Assembly: GCF_024105735.1 (NCBI RefSeq)
Contig: NZ_JAAAML010000001.1
Span: 939,809 to 1,003,808, forward strand
Source: Parahoeflea alexandrii
GTDB lineage: Bacteria; Pseudomonadota; Alphaproteobacteria; Rhizobiales; Rhizobiaceae
Reading direction: 5' to 3'
DNA: 64,000 nt
Shown piece by piece: positions 1 to 8,474 of the stretch (positions within the stretch are counted from its first letter, which is position 1; the number at the start of each line of letters is the position of its first letter). Both the position numbers and the translations under genes were made by a program. Below the pieces are notes generated by a model. The model searched no databases. It had not been told where the DNA came from and saw only the letters and a program-made list of their open reading frames with translations.

Positions 1-1
1 G

Positions 2-3000
2 ATCCGCGGCGACAATTCGAACAACAATCTGGACTTCAGCCAGACCATGCTGAGCGGCATCGTGCGGATTGACGGCGAGAGCGGCTCTGACACGATCACC
101 GGGTCTTCCGGCAATGACGTGATCCGCGGCGGTACCGGCAGCGACACGCTGATCGGCGGTGCAGGCGACGACACGTTCCTGTGGTCAACCGGCGACGGCA
201 CTGACCGCGTTGACGGCGGCAATGCCGGTACAGGTGCAGGCCCCGATTCCGACACGGATACGGTGGTTCTCACCAACACGGGGGCTTCGGCGACGTTCAC
301 GGTCGGCGCGGTTGCCGGCGGATCGGAAATCACACCGCAGGCGCCGGGCGTCAACAACACGGACATCGAGGTGTCTGTGAGCAGCGGCGGCTCCGTCCGC
401 ATGGACGAGATCGAGGACATCGTCCTCAATCTCGGCTCGGGCGGCGACTTTGTGAACATAACCACACCGCTTGGCACGACGGCGCTCAATGTGAACACCA
501 TTACCGTGAACGGCGGTGTCGGCAACGACACGGTCGATGCCTCGGGCATCACCAGCGGGCACCGCGTCGTCTTCAACGGCGGTGACGGCAACGACACGTT
601 CACCTCGGGTGGCGGCGATGATGAGTTCTCCGGCGGTGCGGGCGATGATGTCTTTGTCACCGGTGACGGCAACGACAGCTTTGATGGTGGTGCTGGCAAT
701 GACCGGGTCGTGCTTTCGGGCAATGAGGCCGAGTACACACGCGTCGTGAACGGAGACGGAACCGTCACCATCACCCACACGGGTAGCGGAACAGTTCCTG
801 CTACCGGAGCCGTGACGACCATCACCACCAGCGTCGAGACCGTCCGCTTTGCGGATGGCGATGTGACCATCGATCCGATCCAGGTGATCAACGGCACGTC
901 AGGTGCAGTGACCAGCTATGCCACGATCGAGGCGGCGATTGCCGCGTCGACATCGGGTGACACCGTGCGGATCGCGGCCGGCGAATACACGCTGGCAGGA
1001 CAGCTCAACATCTCCAAGTCGCTGACCATCATCGGCGCCGGCGAAGGAGAGGTGACGCTCAAGACCGCAACTGCGGGCTACGGCATTCACGTGACTGCCG
1101 ACAATGTCCACATCAGCGACCTGACGCTGGATGCATCGGCGACGACGCATTACGGCTTCAAGGTTGACCCGGGAACCGGCATTCCAGCCGACACGCTGAC
1201 CGGCTTCCAGCTGGAAAACGTTACGGTTCAGGGTGCGGGACGGTCCGAAATCGATCTGAACGGCGTTGACAACTCGAGCCTGACCAATGTGACGGCTGAC
1301 GGCATGGGGACTGCCGGCGTCGGCATCGCCCTGTCGGACTCGACCGGTATCGTGCTCACCGATATCACGACCACCGGCAACAACTGGGGTTCGGTCGGTC
1401 TTTATTCGGCGGGCCGCAGCTACGATCCCGGCACCAACGACGTCACCTTCAATGGCAGCTACAGCCATGGTGAGCCGATCGGCATCTACGCGGACGAAGA
1501 GGGTGTCACCTCGGTCGGGAACATCGACTTTGGCGGCATCTTCCCCGGCGGTGTCTATGCGGTGCAGAACGAAGCGCATCGCGATGGTGGAGACAACCGC
1601 GGCGAAGACTTCACCTTCTTCTTCGGCTCCGAAGCGGATGCGGTTGCCTTTGCACTGAACCTGCAGCTTCTGGGTGGCGGGAACACCGCCTCGGTGATCA
1701 CCGGTCCGCTTGGTCCGGACGATGTCGATGCGGAACTCGGCACCACCTTCATTGTGGCCGAAGGCATGTCGATCCAGGAAGCGATCGACAATGCATCGGA
1801 CGGCGACACCATCATGCTGCGGGCAGGCACCTTCACCGAGGACCTGACGATCAGCAAGCTGGTGACGATCATTGGCGCCAATGGCGGCGTGGTCGGTACT
1901 GATGCAGCACGCGATCTGACTGGCGGTGCAGGCGAAAGCACCATCGATGGCCGGATCATCGTTCTTCACGATGATGTCACCATCGACGGTGTCCGGGTGC
2001 TCAACGGCAATTCCGGCGGCGCTTTCGAAAATGCCGGCATCCACGTCCAGGCGGCAAACGTGACCATCGAGAACTCGGTGTTCTACCGAGACGGTGTGGT
2101 CGATGCCGACGTCTCCCGCGGTATAACCCATTCGGTGGGCTCGGGCGACGGTCTGACGGTGAGCGGTAATGCGTTTACCGGCTGGCACACCGGCACCTAT
2201 GTCAATGGCGGAACCGATGTGACGGTCGAGAACAACCTTTACGAGGGCAATCTCGTGGGGATGTCGCTCGATGCCTATGCCGGTGCAACCGGCCTGGCGG
2301 TCAATGGCAACACCTTTACCGACCAGGTTCTCGAAGGCATGGGAATCGGATCCGTGGGCGGCGCCTCCTGGGCCGGCGACATTTCCGGCAATACCTTCAA
2401 CGGCGCCGGGGTGTTCAATTACGATCCGGCCCTTGCCACCGACCTGGTTGAAGGCAACACCTTCAACGGGACGGCGGGCAACGACACGCTAAGCGACGAC
2501 AGCACCGCATCGGGCCGTATCGGCGGCAACACGCTGGTTGGCGGGGATGGCGATGACGTCTATCTCGTCGATGGCAACGACACGGTTGTGGAAGCCGCTG
2601 GCGAGGGGACGGACGAGGTCCGGACCACCGACAGCTACATCCTGCCGGATCACGTCGAGACCCTGACGCTGCTTGACGGCGCCAGCAGCTTCGAGGATTT
2701 CGAAGGCTTCGATCTTGGCCCGATTGCCAATGGCGAGAATGGTTGGGCAGTGGCCGGTGGCCCGGGTCGCGATCAGAACATTGTCGACGATGGCGGCAAC
2801 CAGGTGTTCCGGATGTCGAGCGATCCATCGATCACCGATTTCGCGGGGCCGTATTCCGCGGCTCTGCCGGCGACGGCGGGAGAACCGGGAACATCGGCAG
2901 ACTTCAATGGTCATACGATCAAGTTCCGCTTCAAGCCGGTTGATCCGGCAGGCGACAATTCCCGCCTGGAAGTGGATTTTGGTCGGGCCAATGCCACGGA

Positions 3001-3889
3001 CCGCAACAACTTCATGGTTCTTGAGGCGACAGCGGCAGGCATTCGGATTGCCGTCAATGAGCCACTCCTGGATGGCAACTGGACCAACAATGCTTTCGCT
3101 GCCTTCACCGGCAATGTGACGCTAGCGGACGGTGTCAGCCTGGGCAACTGGCACGACATCGAACTCCATCTGACCTATGCCGATGGCCCGGACAACGACG
3201 TGATCGAGGTTTACCTCGATGGCGCCCACATCGGGACAACGACGACTTTCGAGAACTATCGCGATACTGTCGGCGGGACCCATGAGGACAATGCGGAAGC
3301 CAACCAGACCAGCCGCATCTTCTTCCGTCCGAGCGCCGGTGGCGCACCGGTGGACGGACCCGGCGGCGAGAACAAGGGCTTCCTGTTCGACGACCTGCAG
3401 ATGTCGGTTCACAACAGTGCCGACGGGACGGGCAATGATCTTGCCAACACCCTTACCGGCAATGGTGGTGACAACACATTGCTCGGACTGGGCGGCGACG
3501 ATCTGCTGTTCGGCGGTGAAGGCGACGACATCCTCAATGGCGGTCTGGGCTTTGATACCCTGACTGGCGGGGACGGTGGCGACACCTTCGTCTTCGATGC
3601 GGATGCGCTCTCGGATGCGGTCAACAACGGCATCCAGGATCTCATCGCCGATTACGACATCCTCGAAGGCGATGTCGTGGATCTCTCGGCGCTGCTTGAC
3701 GGCCAGGTCGTCAATGACACCAATGAGACCGACTATGTCAGAATGGACGGCAATGTCCTGACGGTCGATGTTAATGGGACAACGGGCGGTGAGAACTTCG
3801 TCGAGATCGCCCAGTTCTCTGCCGCTCCGGGTGCCGAAGCGCTCAAGATCCTCGTGGATGACGACACAGGCTCCACGGTGACCATCTGA
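2..3889 (+). CDS. RTX/parallel beta-helix type I secreted protein, 5' end missing
   Basis: The reading frame is open to the first base of the window, and residues before the first ATG (at 47) already read as repeat-like sequence, so the true start lies outside. The visible part starts with calcium-binding nonapeptide blocks (GGxGxDxfx type, about 20-60 and 180-230 residues in). Two right-handed beta-helix segments follow, each opening with an 'xIxxAIxxAxxGDTIxxxxGxY/F' motif. Next comes a lectin/LamG-like stretch (about residues 905-1110) rich in Asp and Trp, and a second RTX block (GGxGDDxLxGG). The C-terminus, a GDVVDLSALL-type block ending in a VDDD-rich segment, matches the VCA0849-type type I secretion target domain. 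It should be exported in one step by an ABC/MFP/TolC exporter, which is not in the window. Low codon complexity and high Asp/Gly are normal for the family. Ligand and role are unknown. Confidence 0.9.
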   Translation: MRGDNSNNNLDFSQTMLSGIVRIDGESGSDTITGSSGNDVIRGGTGSDTLIGGAGDDTFLWSTGDGTDRVDGGNAGTGAGPDSDTDTVVLTNTGASATFTVGAVAGGSEITPQAPGVNNTDIEVSVSSGGSVRMDEIEDIVLNLGSGGDFVNITTPLGTTALNVNTITVNGGVGNDTVDASGITSGHRVVFNGGDGNDTFTSGGGDDEFSGGAGDDVFVTGDGNDSFDGGAGNDRVVLSGNEAEYTRVVNGDGTVTITHTGSGTVPATGAVTTITTSVETVRFADGDVTIDPIQVINGTSGAVTSYATIEAAIAASTSGDTVRIAAGEYTLAGQLNISKSLTIIGAGEGEVTLKTATAGYGIHVTADNVHISDLTLDASATTHYGFKVDPGTGIPADTLTGFQLENVTVQGAGRSEIDLNGVDNSSLTNVTADGMGTAGVGIALSDSTGIVLTDITTTGNNWGSVGLYSAGRSYDPGTNDVTFNGSYSHGEPIGIYADEEGVTSVGNIDFGGIFPGGVYAVQNEAHRDGGDNRGEDFTFFFGSEADAVAFALNLQLLGGGNTASVITGPLGPDDVDAELGTTFIVAEGMSIQEAIDNASDGDTIMLRAGTFTEDLTISKLVTIIGANGGVVGTDAARDLTGGAGESTIDGRIIVLHDDVTIDGVRVLNGNSGGAFENAGIHVQAANVTIENSVFYRDGVVDADVSRGITHSVGSGDGLTVSGNAFTGWHTGTYVNGGTDVTVENNLYEGNLVGMSLDAYAGATGLAVNGNTFTDQVLEGMGIGSVGGASWAGDISGNTFNGAGVFNYDPALATDLVEGNTFNGTAGNDTLSDDSTASGRIGGNTLVGGDGDDVYLVDGNDTVVEAAGEGTDEVRTTDSYILPDHVETLTLLDGASSFEDFEGFDLGPIANGENGWAVAGGPGRDQNIVDDGGNQVFRMSSDPSITDFAGPYSAALPATAGEPGTSADFNGHTIKFRFKPVDPAGDNSRLEVDFGRANATDRNNFMVLEATAAGIRIAVNEPLLDGNWTNNAFAAFTGNVTLADGVSLGNWHDIELHLTYADGPDNDVIEVYLDGAHIGTTTTFENYRDTVGGTHEDNAEANQTSRIFFRPSAGGAPVDGPGGENKGFLFDDLQMSVHNSADGTGNDLANTLTGNGGDNTLLGLGGDDLLFGGEGDDILNGGLGFDTLTGGDGGDTFVFDADALSDAVNNGIQDLIADYDILEGDVVDLSALLDGQVVNDTNETDYVRMDGNVLTVDVNGTTGGENFVEIAQFSAAPGAEALKILVDDDTGSTVTI

Positions 3890-3897
3890 TCCGGCAT

Positions 3898-3953
3898 GAT
3901 CCGGCCCTGACCCGAACCGGGTCAGGGCCGGATCAGGGCCGGATCAGGGCCGG
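3898..3953 (+). terminator. 16-bp perfect hairpin with 11-bp direct repeats
   Basis: Arms at 3898-3913 and 3919-3934 are perfectly complementary, with a 5-base loop (GAACC). The right arm continues into a second and a nearly complete third copy of the 11-base unit TCAGGGCCGGA (3922-3932, 3933-3943, 3944-3953). It sits 9 bases after the stop of the secreted protein, so it most likely ends that transcript. There is no T-run, so termination may be Rho-assisted. Confidence 0.6.
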
Positions 3954-4038
3954 GCTTACGCAGCGGGTTTCAAAATGCTACAGCGTCGCGTCATGATTGA
4001 GGTGGCGCTGTAGTGCCATGATACAGGTTGTTTCGGGT

Positions 4039-5253
4039 ATGCGGATTGGTCGGGGTGGTGCAGTGACAAGCGTTTCGAGTAACGGTACGGCGAGCGCCGG
4101 GCGGGGCTGGCTGAGAAGGTCTGTGCGCTCGGTTTTCCTGGCGGCCTGTCTCGGCCTTGCAGGGTGCCAGGCGTCGAACCTCGGGGATGGCCTGTCGGCC
4201 TCCAATTCGGGTGTCGCGGCGCTGGGGAACTCAACCTATGGCAACGGGCCGGTGCAGGTGACCATGCTGCTGCCGACCGACGCTTCGCTGAGACGAAAGG
4301 CCGCCGATATCTCCGATGGCGCGAAGCTCGCGCTGGACGACCTTGGCGCGGGGCAGCTCAGGATCGATTTCCAGGCGTCTGCGTCCACTTCCGGACAGGC
4401 CGCGAGCAAGGTCCAGGCGGCGAGCGCGGCGGGGTCGAAGCTGATCATCGGGCCGGCGACGAACGGGGAAGTGTCGCGGATCATCTCCGGCACCAGCCTG
4501 CCGCGGCCGCCGATCCTGGCGCTGGTGCCGAACAATTCGGCCGGTGGCACGCATATCTGGCCGCTCTACGGCGACGCCATCGACAGCGCGCTCGAGGGCG
4601 TCGGCGTCGCGGTCGCGGCCAAACAGAAGAACATCGTGGTGGTGCACGAGGCTGGGTTCCCGGCGGAAAACCTGCTGCGTTTGCGCGAGGGGATCAAGCT
4701 CAAGGGTGGAACCACCATCGGCTTCGTGCCCTATCCCGCAAGCGGCATCAACCTGCGCGCGGCCTTCGCCAAGGGGCAGTTGGTGTTTGCCAAGGCCAAC
4801 ACGATCGTGCTGCTGGGCGGCGGCGATGCCATCGGCGAGGTGATCGACATTCTTGCGGCGGGCGAGTTCGGGCAGTCGATCGCCACCGCCATTGCCACGT
4901 CGCTTATTCCCGAAGAGATCTACAAGCGGCCCTCGGCGCAGGGGCTGATGGTGGCCGTTCCCTCGACCACCGATGTCAGCGTGATCGCCGAGCGGTTCAA
5001 GGCCAAGTATGGGCGTGCGCCGAGCTATGACGCGGCGATCGGTTATGATTCCATCGCTATCGCCGCGGGCCTGGTTCGGTCCGCAGGGCCTGATGCAATC
5101 ACGGTCGAAAATCTGACCTCGAGCCAGGGGTTCCGCGCCGCCACGGGCCTGTTCCGGTTCCGGCCCGATGGCCGGATCGAGCGGCGGATGATCGTGCATC
5201 GGATCGAAAACGGCAGCCTGAAAATCATTCAGGAAGAGGGCGAGGGCTTCTAG
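4039..5253 (+). CDS. Lipoprotein with periplasmic-binding-protein fold (penicillin-binding protein activator / LivK-like)
   Basis: An Arg-rich N-terminus is followed by a hydrophobic stretch and the lipobox LAGC, so the mature protein is a lipid-anchored periplasmic protein. The rest reads as the type I periplasmic binding fold (Peripla_BP_6): an opening 'VTMLLPTDASLRRKAADIS' strand-helix, an 'IIGPATNGEVSRI' segment and a 'YDAAIGYDSIAIAA' segment near the C-terminus. This family includes LpoA-like activators of penicillin-binding proteins, usually named penicillin-binding protein activator in alphaproteobacteria, as well as ABC ligand receptors. No permease or ATPase is adjacent, which favours a non-transport role in the envelope. 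The start is uncertain: ATG 4018, ATG 4039 and GTG 4063 all give a usable signal peptide, and GTG 4063 has the best upstream purine stretch. Confidence 0.75.
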   Translation: MRIGRGGAVTSVSSNGTASAGRGWLRRSVRSVFLAACLGLAGCQASNLGDGLSASNSGVAALGNSTYGNGPVQVTMLLPTDASLRRKAADISDGAKLALDDLGAGQLRIDFQASASTSGQAASKVQAASAAGSKLIIGPATNGEVSRIISGTSLPRPPILALVPNNSAGGTHIWPLYGDAIDSALEGVGVAVAAKQKNIVVVHEAGFPAENLLRLREGIKLKGGTTIGFVPYPASGINLRAAFAKGQLVFAKANTIVLLGGGDAIGEVIDILAAGEFGQSIATAIATSLIPEEIYKRPSAQGLMVAVPSTTDVSVIAERFKAKYGRAPSYDAAIGYDSIAIAAGLVRSAGPDAITVENLTSSQGFRAATGLFRFRPDGRIERRMIVHRIENGSLKIIQEEGEGF

Positions 5254-5402
5254 GTTCTTTCCTCATGATCGCGGCCCCCGGCCGGGCCGTCAGGGCTCTT
5301 GCCTTTCCCGTGACAGGAGAGCGGTTGCGGCAGTCGCGCGATTGACCTTGCCGCTCGATTGCGCCGAGTATCGGGGCAGACAGAATCAGGGCGGGATGCG
5401 AC

Positions 5403-7112
5403 ATGAGCACGAATGTGATGGATGGTAGGGATGCCCGCGGCCACCGCGCGCTGATATGGCTCTACCCGGTCCTCATCGTCTTCACGCTGGTGCTTGTCGT
5501 GCTGCAGACGCTGCCGCTGGTGCTGCCGATCGGGCCGATGTACTGGGATGTTCTGGTCTATTACGACGCCATCGGCCGGATCGCCAACGGCCAGTGGCCG
5601 GCGATCGATTTCTTCGCACCGGTGGGGCCGGGCGAGTACTTCCTGGCAGCTTTTTCCGACTTCCTGTTCCCGCAAGCCAACCCTGTGCTGCTGACGCAAT
5701 GGATCTGGCTGCCGGTGACCGTGCCGGTCATGGCGCTGATTCTCTGGGACGTGGCGGGCCGCCAGGGCGGCAGGGCCGCCTTCTGGCTGCTCGCGCCGTG
5801 GATGCTGTTTACGGCGCTGCCCTACAATGTGGTCGATTTTTATCCCTATCCGGGCACCGACGCCTTCGGGATCTACAACCGTCACGGCGCGCACCTGATC
5901 TACCTGGTGGCGGTAACGGTGCTGTTCGTGCGCGGACCGGTGCTGCAGACGGTGCTGCTGAGCGTGCTGCTGCTGGCGCTGGCGTTCTGCAAGATCACCG
6001 CGTTTCTCGCTGCCGGGCCGATCCTGCTGTTCGGCCTCGTGCTCGGGCGTATCCGGCTGTCGACAGCCGTCACCACGGCACTCGTCTGTGTGGGTGTGAC
6101 CGGCATTGCGGAACTGACGACGGGCCTGGTCGTGCCTTACGTTCAGGACATCATCGTGCTGGCCTCGCAGAACACCGATGCGCTGCTGCCGCGCTTCCTG
6201 ACGGCGGCATCGCTGCACTTCAACGTGTTCGGCGCCGGCGGGGTGCTTGCGATCGTGCTGCTGATTGCCGCTCTCGCCGGACATGCGGCCGCCCGCGGCC
6301 GGGCCGATGGAAATCCGGTTGCACGGATGATCGATGCCGACTGGTTCTGGGTTGGGCTGCTTCTTTTGTGCGGCCTGTTCTACGAGACGCAGAATACGGG
6401 CAGCCAGGCCTTCCTGATGGTCTGGCCGGCACTGCTGGCAATCCTGCTCAGGCCGCGATCGGGTTACGGGCGCTTTGGCACGGCCATCGTGGTGCTGGTC
6501 GGGCTGACCGTGCTGCCCAATGTCAGCACGGTGCTGCACAAGGCGGCGCGGGCACTGGCGGTGGCGCCGGGCTATGTCGCGCTTGATGCGCCCGATCTCG
6601 GCCCGCTGGGGCGGGTCTCGGCCAAGGATGTTTTCGTCACGCGGGCGGAGCGGATCCGGCAGGTCTATATCGACCGGCGCGAGACCTTCGAGGACATCGC
6701 GGAGAAAGGCATCCTGCCGTCGTTCCTGTTGTTTTCCGACCCGGACTACCAGTACCTGCTGCTTCAGGAAATGCAGGGCGTGACCGAGGCGATCAAGTCC
6801 TATGAGCTGAGAAACCGGCGGCGGTTCGAAACCATCCTCAGTCTCGATTTCGCCAATCCGTTTCCCTATATCCTGAACCGGAAGGGGACCCGGTATGTCT
6901 CGATCGGCGCTGATCCGAACAGGGCCGTGCCGGAGCTTGACGGGCAGGCGCGCGACGCGGTGGCCGAGACCGATCTGGTGTTGCTGCCGACCTGTCCGAC
7001 GCATCATGCCAGGAACGTGCTGCTGGAGCATTATGCGCCGGCTCTGGGCGGACACGAGCGGATCACGCTCACACCCTGCTACGACGCGTTCATCCTGCCG
7101 CGCACCCCTTGA
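5403..7112 (+). CDS. Polytopic membrane protein, possible GT-C type glycosyltransferase
   Basis: A 569-residue protein. It has a first hydrophobic segment at about residues 18-40, an extracytoplasmic loop with paired aromatic and acidic residues ('MYWDVLVYYDA'), then about eight further hydrophobic helices to residue 390. A C-terminal soluble domain of about 170 residues follows. A long first periplasmic loop with acidic residues after TM1 is the general layout of GT-C glycosyltransferases (Dol-P-mannose/ArnT-like), but I cannot identify a family signature, so the function is a guess. The 149-base gap upstream and 110-base gap downstream leave it as a probable single-gene unit. The start ATG at 5403 lies just after a GGGCGGG stretch. 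Confidence 0.6.
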   Translation: MSTNVMDGRDARGHRALIWLYPVLIVFTLVLVVLQTLPLVLPIGPMYWDVLVYYDAIGRIANGQWPAIDFFAPVGPGEYFLAAFSDFLFPQANPVLLTQWIWLPVTVPVMALILWDVAGRQGGRAAFWLLAPWMLFTALPYNVVDFYPYPGTDAFGIYNRHGAHLIYLVAVTVLFVRGPVLQTVLLSVLLLALAFCKITAFLAAGPILLFGLVLGRIRLSTAVTTALVCVGVTGIAELTTGLVVPYVQDIIVLASQNTDALLPRFLTAASLHFNVFGAGGVLAIVLLIAALAGHAAARGRADGNPVARMIDADWFWVGLLLLCGLFYETQNTGSQAFLMVWPALLAILLRPRSGYGRFGTAIVVLVGLTVLPNVSTVLHKAARALAVAPGYVALDAPDLGPLGRVSAKDVFVTRAERIRQVYIDRRETFEDIAEKGILPSFLLFSDPDYQYLLLQEMQGVTEAIKSYELRNRRRFETILSLDFANPFPYILNRKGTRYVSIGADPNRAVPELDGQARDAVAETDLVLLPTCPTHHARNVLLEHYAPALGGHERITLTPCYDAFILPRTP

Positions 7113-7222
7113 GCAGCGTTGGCTGCGGGTAAAGCTGCAAAGACGGCAAATGGCATCTTGACGGCTCCGGCATGGCGCAGGACAGTGGGGCTTAAAGCCA
7201 GTCCCAACGTCCGGAGTATGTG

Positions 7223-8236
7223 ATGGTCATCGATCCGCCCTATCTGATTTTTCTCGGCGACGTGCCGGATGCGCTTGCGGCGAAGACGGGACTGGGGATT
7301 GTCGACTGGCGGCCGGAATGGTGCATCGGCCAGTTGCGGCTCGACGGATGCCAGGCGGACGCAAACATTCCCGACCTTTCGATTGAAGAGGCCGTGGCAC
7401 AAGGCGTGAAGACCATGGTGGTCGGCGCGGTCAATGCCGGCGGTGTGCTGCCGGCGCACTGGATTGCCTCGATCGTCGCGGCACTCGACGCCGGGCTCAA
7501 CGTGGCGACCGGACTGCACACAAGGCTTGCCTCGATTGACGAGATCCGCGATGCCGCGGCGCGCAGCGGCGCCAAGCTGCACGACGTGCGGTTCTCGGAC
7601 CAGCGGTTTGACACCGGCAAGGGAACCAAGCGTCCCGGCCTGCGCTGCCTGACGGTTGGCACGGATTGTTCGGTCGGCAAGAAATACACGGCGCTCGCGC
7701 TGGAACGCGAAATGCGTGCCCGCGGCATGAAGGCGGATTTCCGAGCGACCGGGCAGACCGGGGTGTTTATTTCGGGCCGTGGTGCGGCGATCGACGCGGT
7801 GGCCGCGGACTTCATTTCCGGCGCGGTGGAATGGATCGCGCCTGCCGCCGAGCCGGACCACTGGGATCTGGTCGAGGGACAGGGCTCGCTGTTTCATCCG
7901 AGCTTTGCCGGCGTGTCGCTTGGCCTTCTGCACGGCGCGCAGGCAGATGCCTTTATTGTCTGCCATGAGCCGACGCGGACAATGATGCGCGGCGTCAAAC
8001 ACGGGCTGCCGAGCATCCGCGAAGTGATCGACATGACCATCGCTTGTGGAAAGCTGACCAACCCGGCGATTCGCTGCACCGGAATAGCGGTCAACACGCA
8101 GAAGCTCGGCGAGGAAGAGGCGAGGGCGCTGCTGGCCGGGCTTGAGAGCGAGTATGGTGTGCCGGCCACGGATCCGATCCGTTTTGGCGTTTCCGCTCTG
8201 GTCGACCAGCTGGAAATAATCAGGGCAAATGCGTGA
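7223..8236 (+). CDS. dgcN: DUF1611 family protein, DgcN-like D-glutamate N-acetyltransferase
   Basis: The product (337 residues from ATG 7223; GTG 7220 immediately before is an alternative) carries the P-loop-like 'GTDCSVGKKYTA' segment, 'RATGQTGVFISG' and 'VEGQGSLFHPSFAG', all hallmarks of the DUF1611 family. Members called DgcN N-acetylate D-glutamate in a D-glutamate catabolic route, with the epimerase DgcA completing it. No DgcA-like gene follows here, so the exact substrate is inferred from family naming only. A GGAG at 7213-7216 sits 6 bases before ATG 7223, which decides the start. The gene is followed by the promoter/operator of the ligase operon and appears to be independent of it. 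Confidence 0.8.
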   Translation: MVIDPPYLIFLGDVPDALAAKTGLGIVDWRPEWCIGQLRLDGCQADANIPDLSIEEAVAQGVKTMVVGAVNAGGVLPAHWIASIVAALDAGLNVATGLHTRLASIDEIRDAAARSGAKLHDVRFSDQRFDTGKGTKRPGLRCLTVGTDCSVGKKYTALALEREMRARGMKADFRATGQTGVFISGRGAAIDAVAADFISGAVEWIAPAAEPDHWDLVEGQGSLFHPSFAGVSLGLLHGAQADAFIVCHEPTRTMMRGVKHGLPSIREVIDMTIACGKLTNPAIRCTGIAVNTQKLGEEEARALLAGLESEYGVPATDPIRFGVSALVDQLEIIRANA

Positions 8237-8255
8237 GAAACACCAAAAGTAGGAC

Positions 8256-8304
8256 TTGCAACGGCAGCAAAGGCGAATAAGGTAAACGAGCGTTCATTTA
8301 ATTG
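8256..8304 (+). promoter_or_regulatory. Promoter and TetR-type operator of the ligase/ABC operon
   Basis: A -35-like TTGCAA (8256-8261) and -10-like TAAGGT (8278-8283) are separated by 16 bases. The 18-base imperfect palindrome TAAACGAGCGTTCATTTA (8283-8300), followed by ATTG, starts at the last -10 base and would cover the transcription start. The same arrangement and nearly the same 22 bases recur before the TetR gene at 16184-16205 (20 of 22 identical). I infer that the TetR protein represses both. Confidence 0.7.
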
Positions 8305-8474
8305 ATGGTCGCTTTGCGGATCGGCTTCTGAGAGGACAGGGGCTGGTCCCGCAAATGAAAACGCCGGCTGAAACCGGTGGGAATGTGGCCAGTGGGAACG
8401 GCCAGTTGCATGGGGTGAGAGCCATGCGCCCGGACATTGCGACAAGCCGTCCGGACAGGGAGGAGAGTGGAGGA

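Noticed and set aside
899-2188. Long open frame on the - strand inside the secreted protein gene
   Set aside because: It lies opposite a clearly coding repeat protein; its translation has no family features. High GC produces such shadows; the same applies to 5250-7055, 8298-10223 and 12987-15005 on the - strand.
8355-8474. Extended N-terminus of the acyl-CoA ligase
   Set aside because: The in-frame upstream ATG lacks a ribosome site and the added 40 residues are low in family character; AGGAGAG directly supports ATG 8475.
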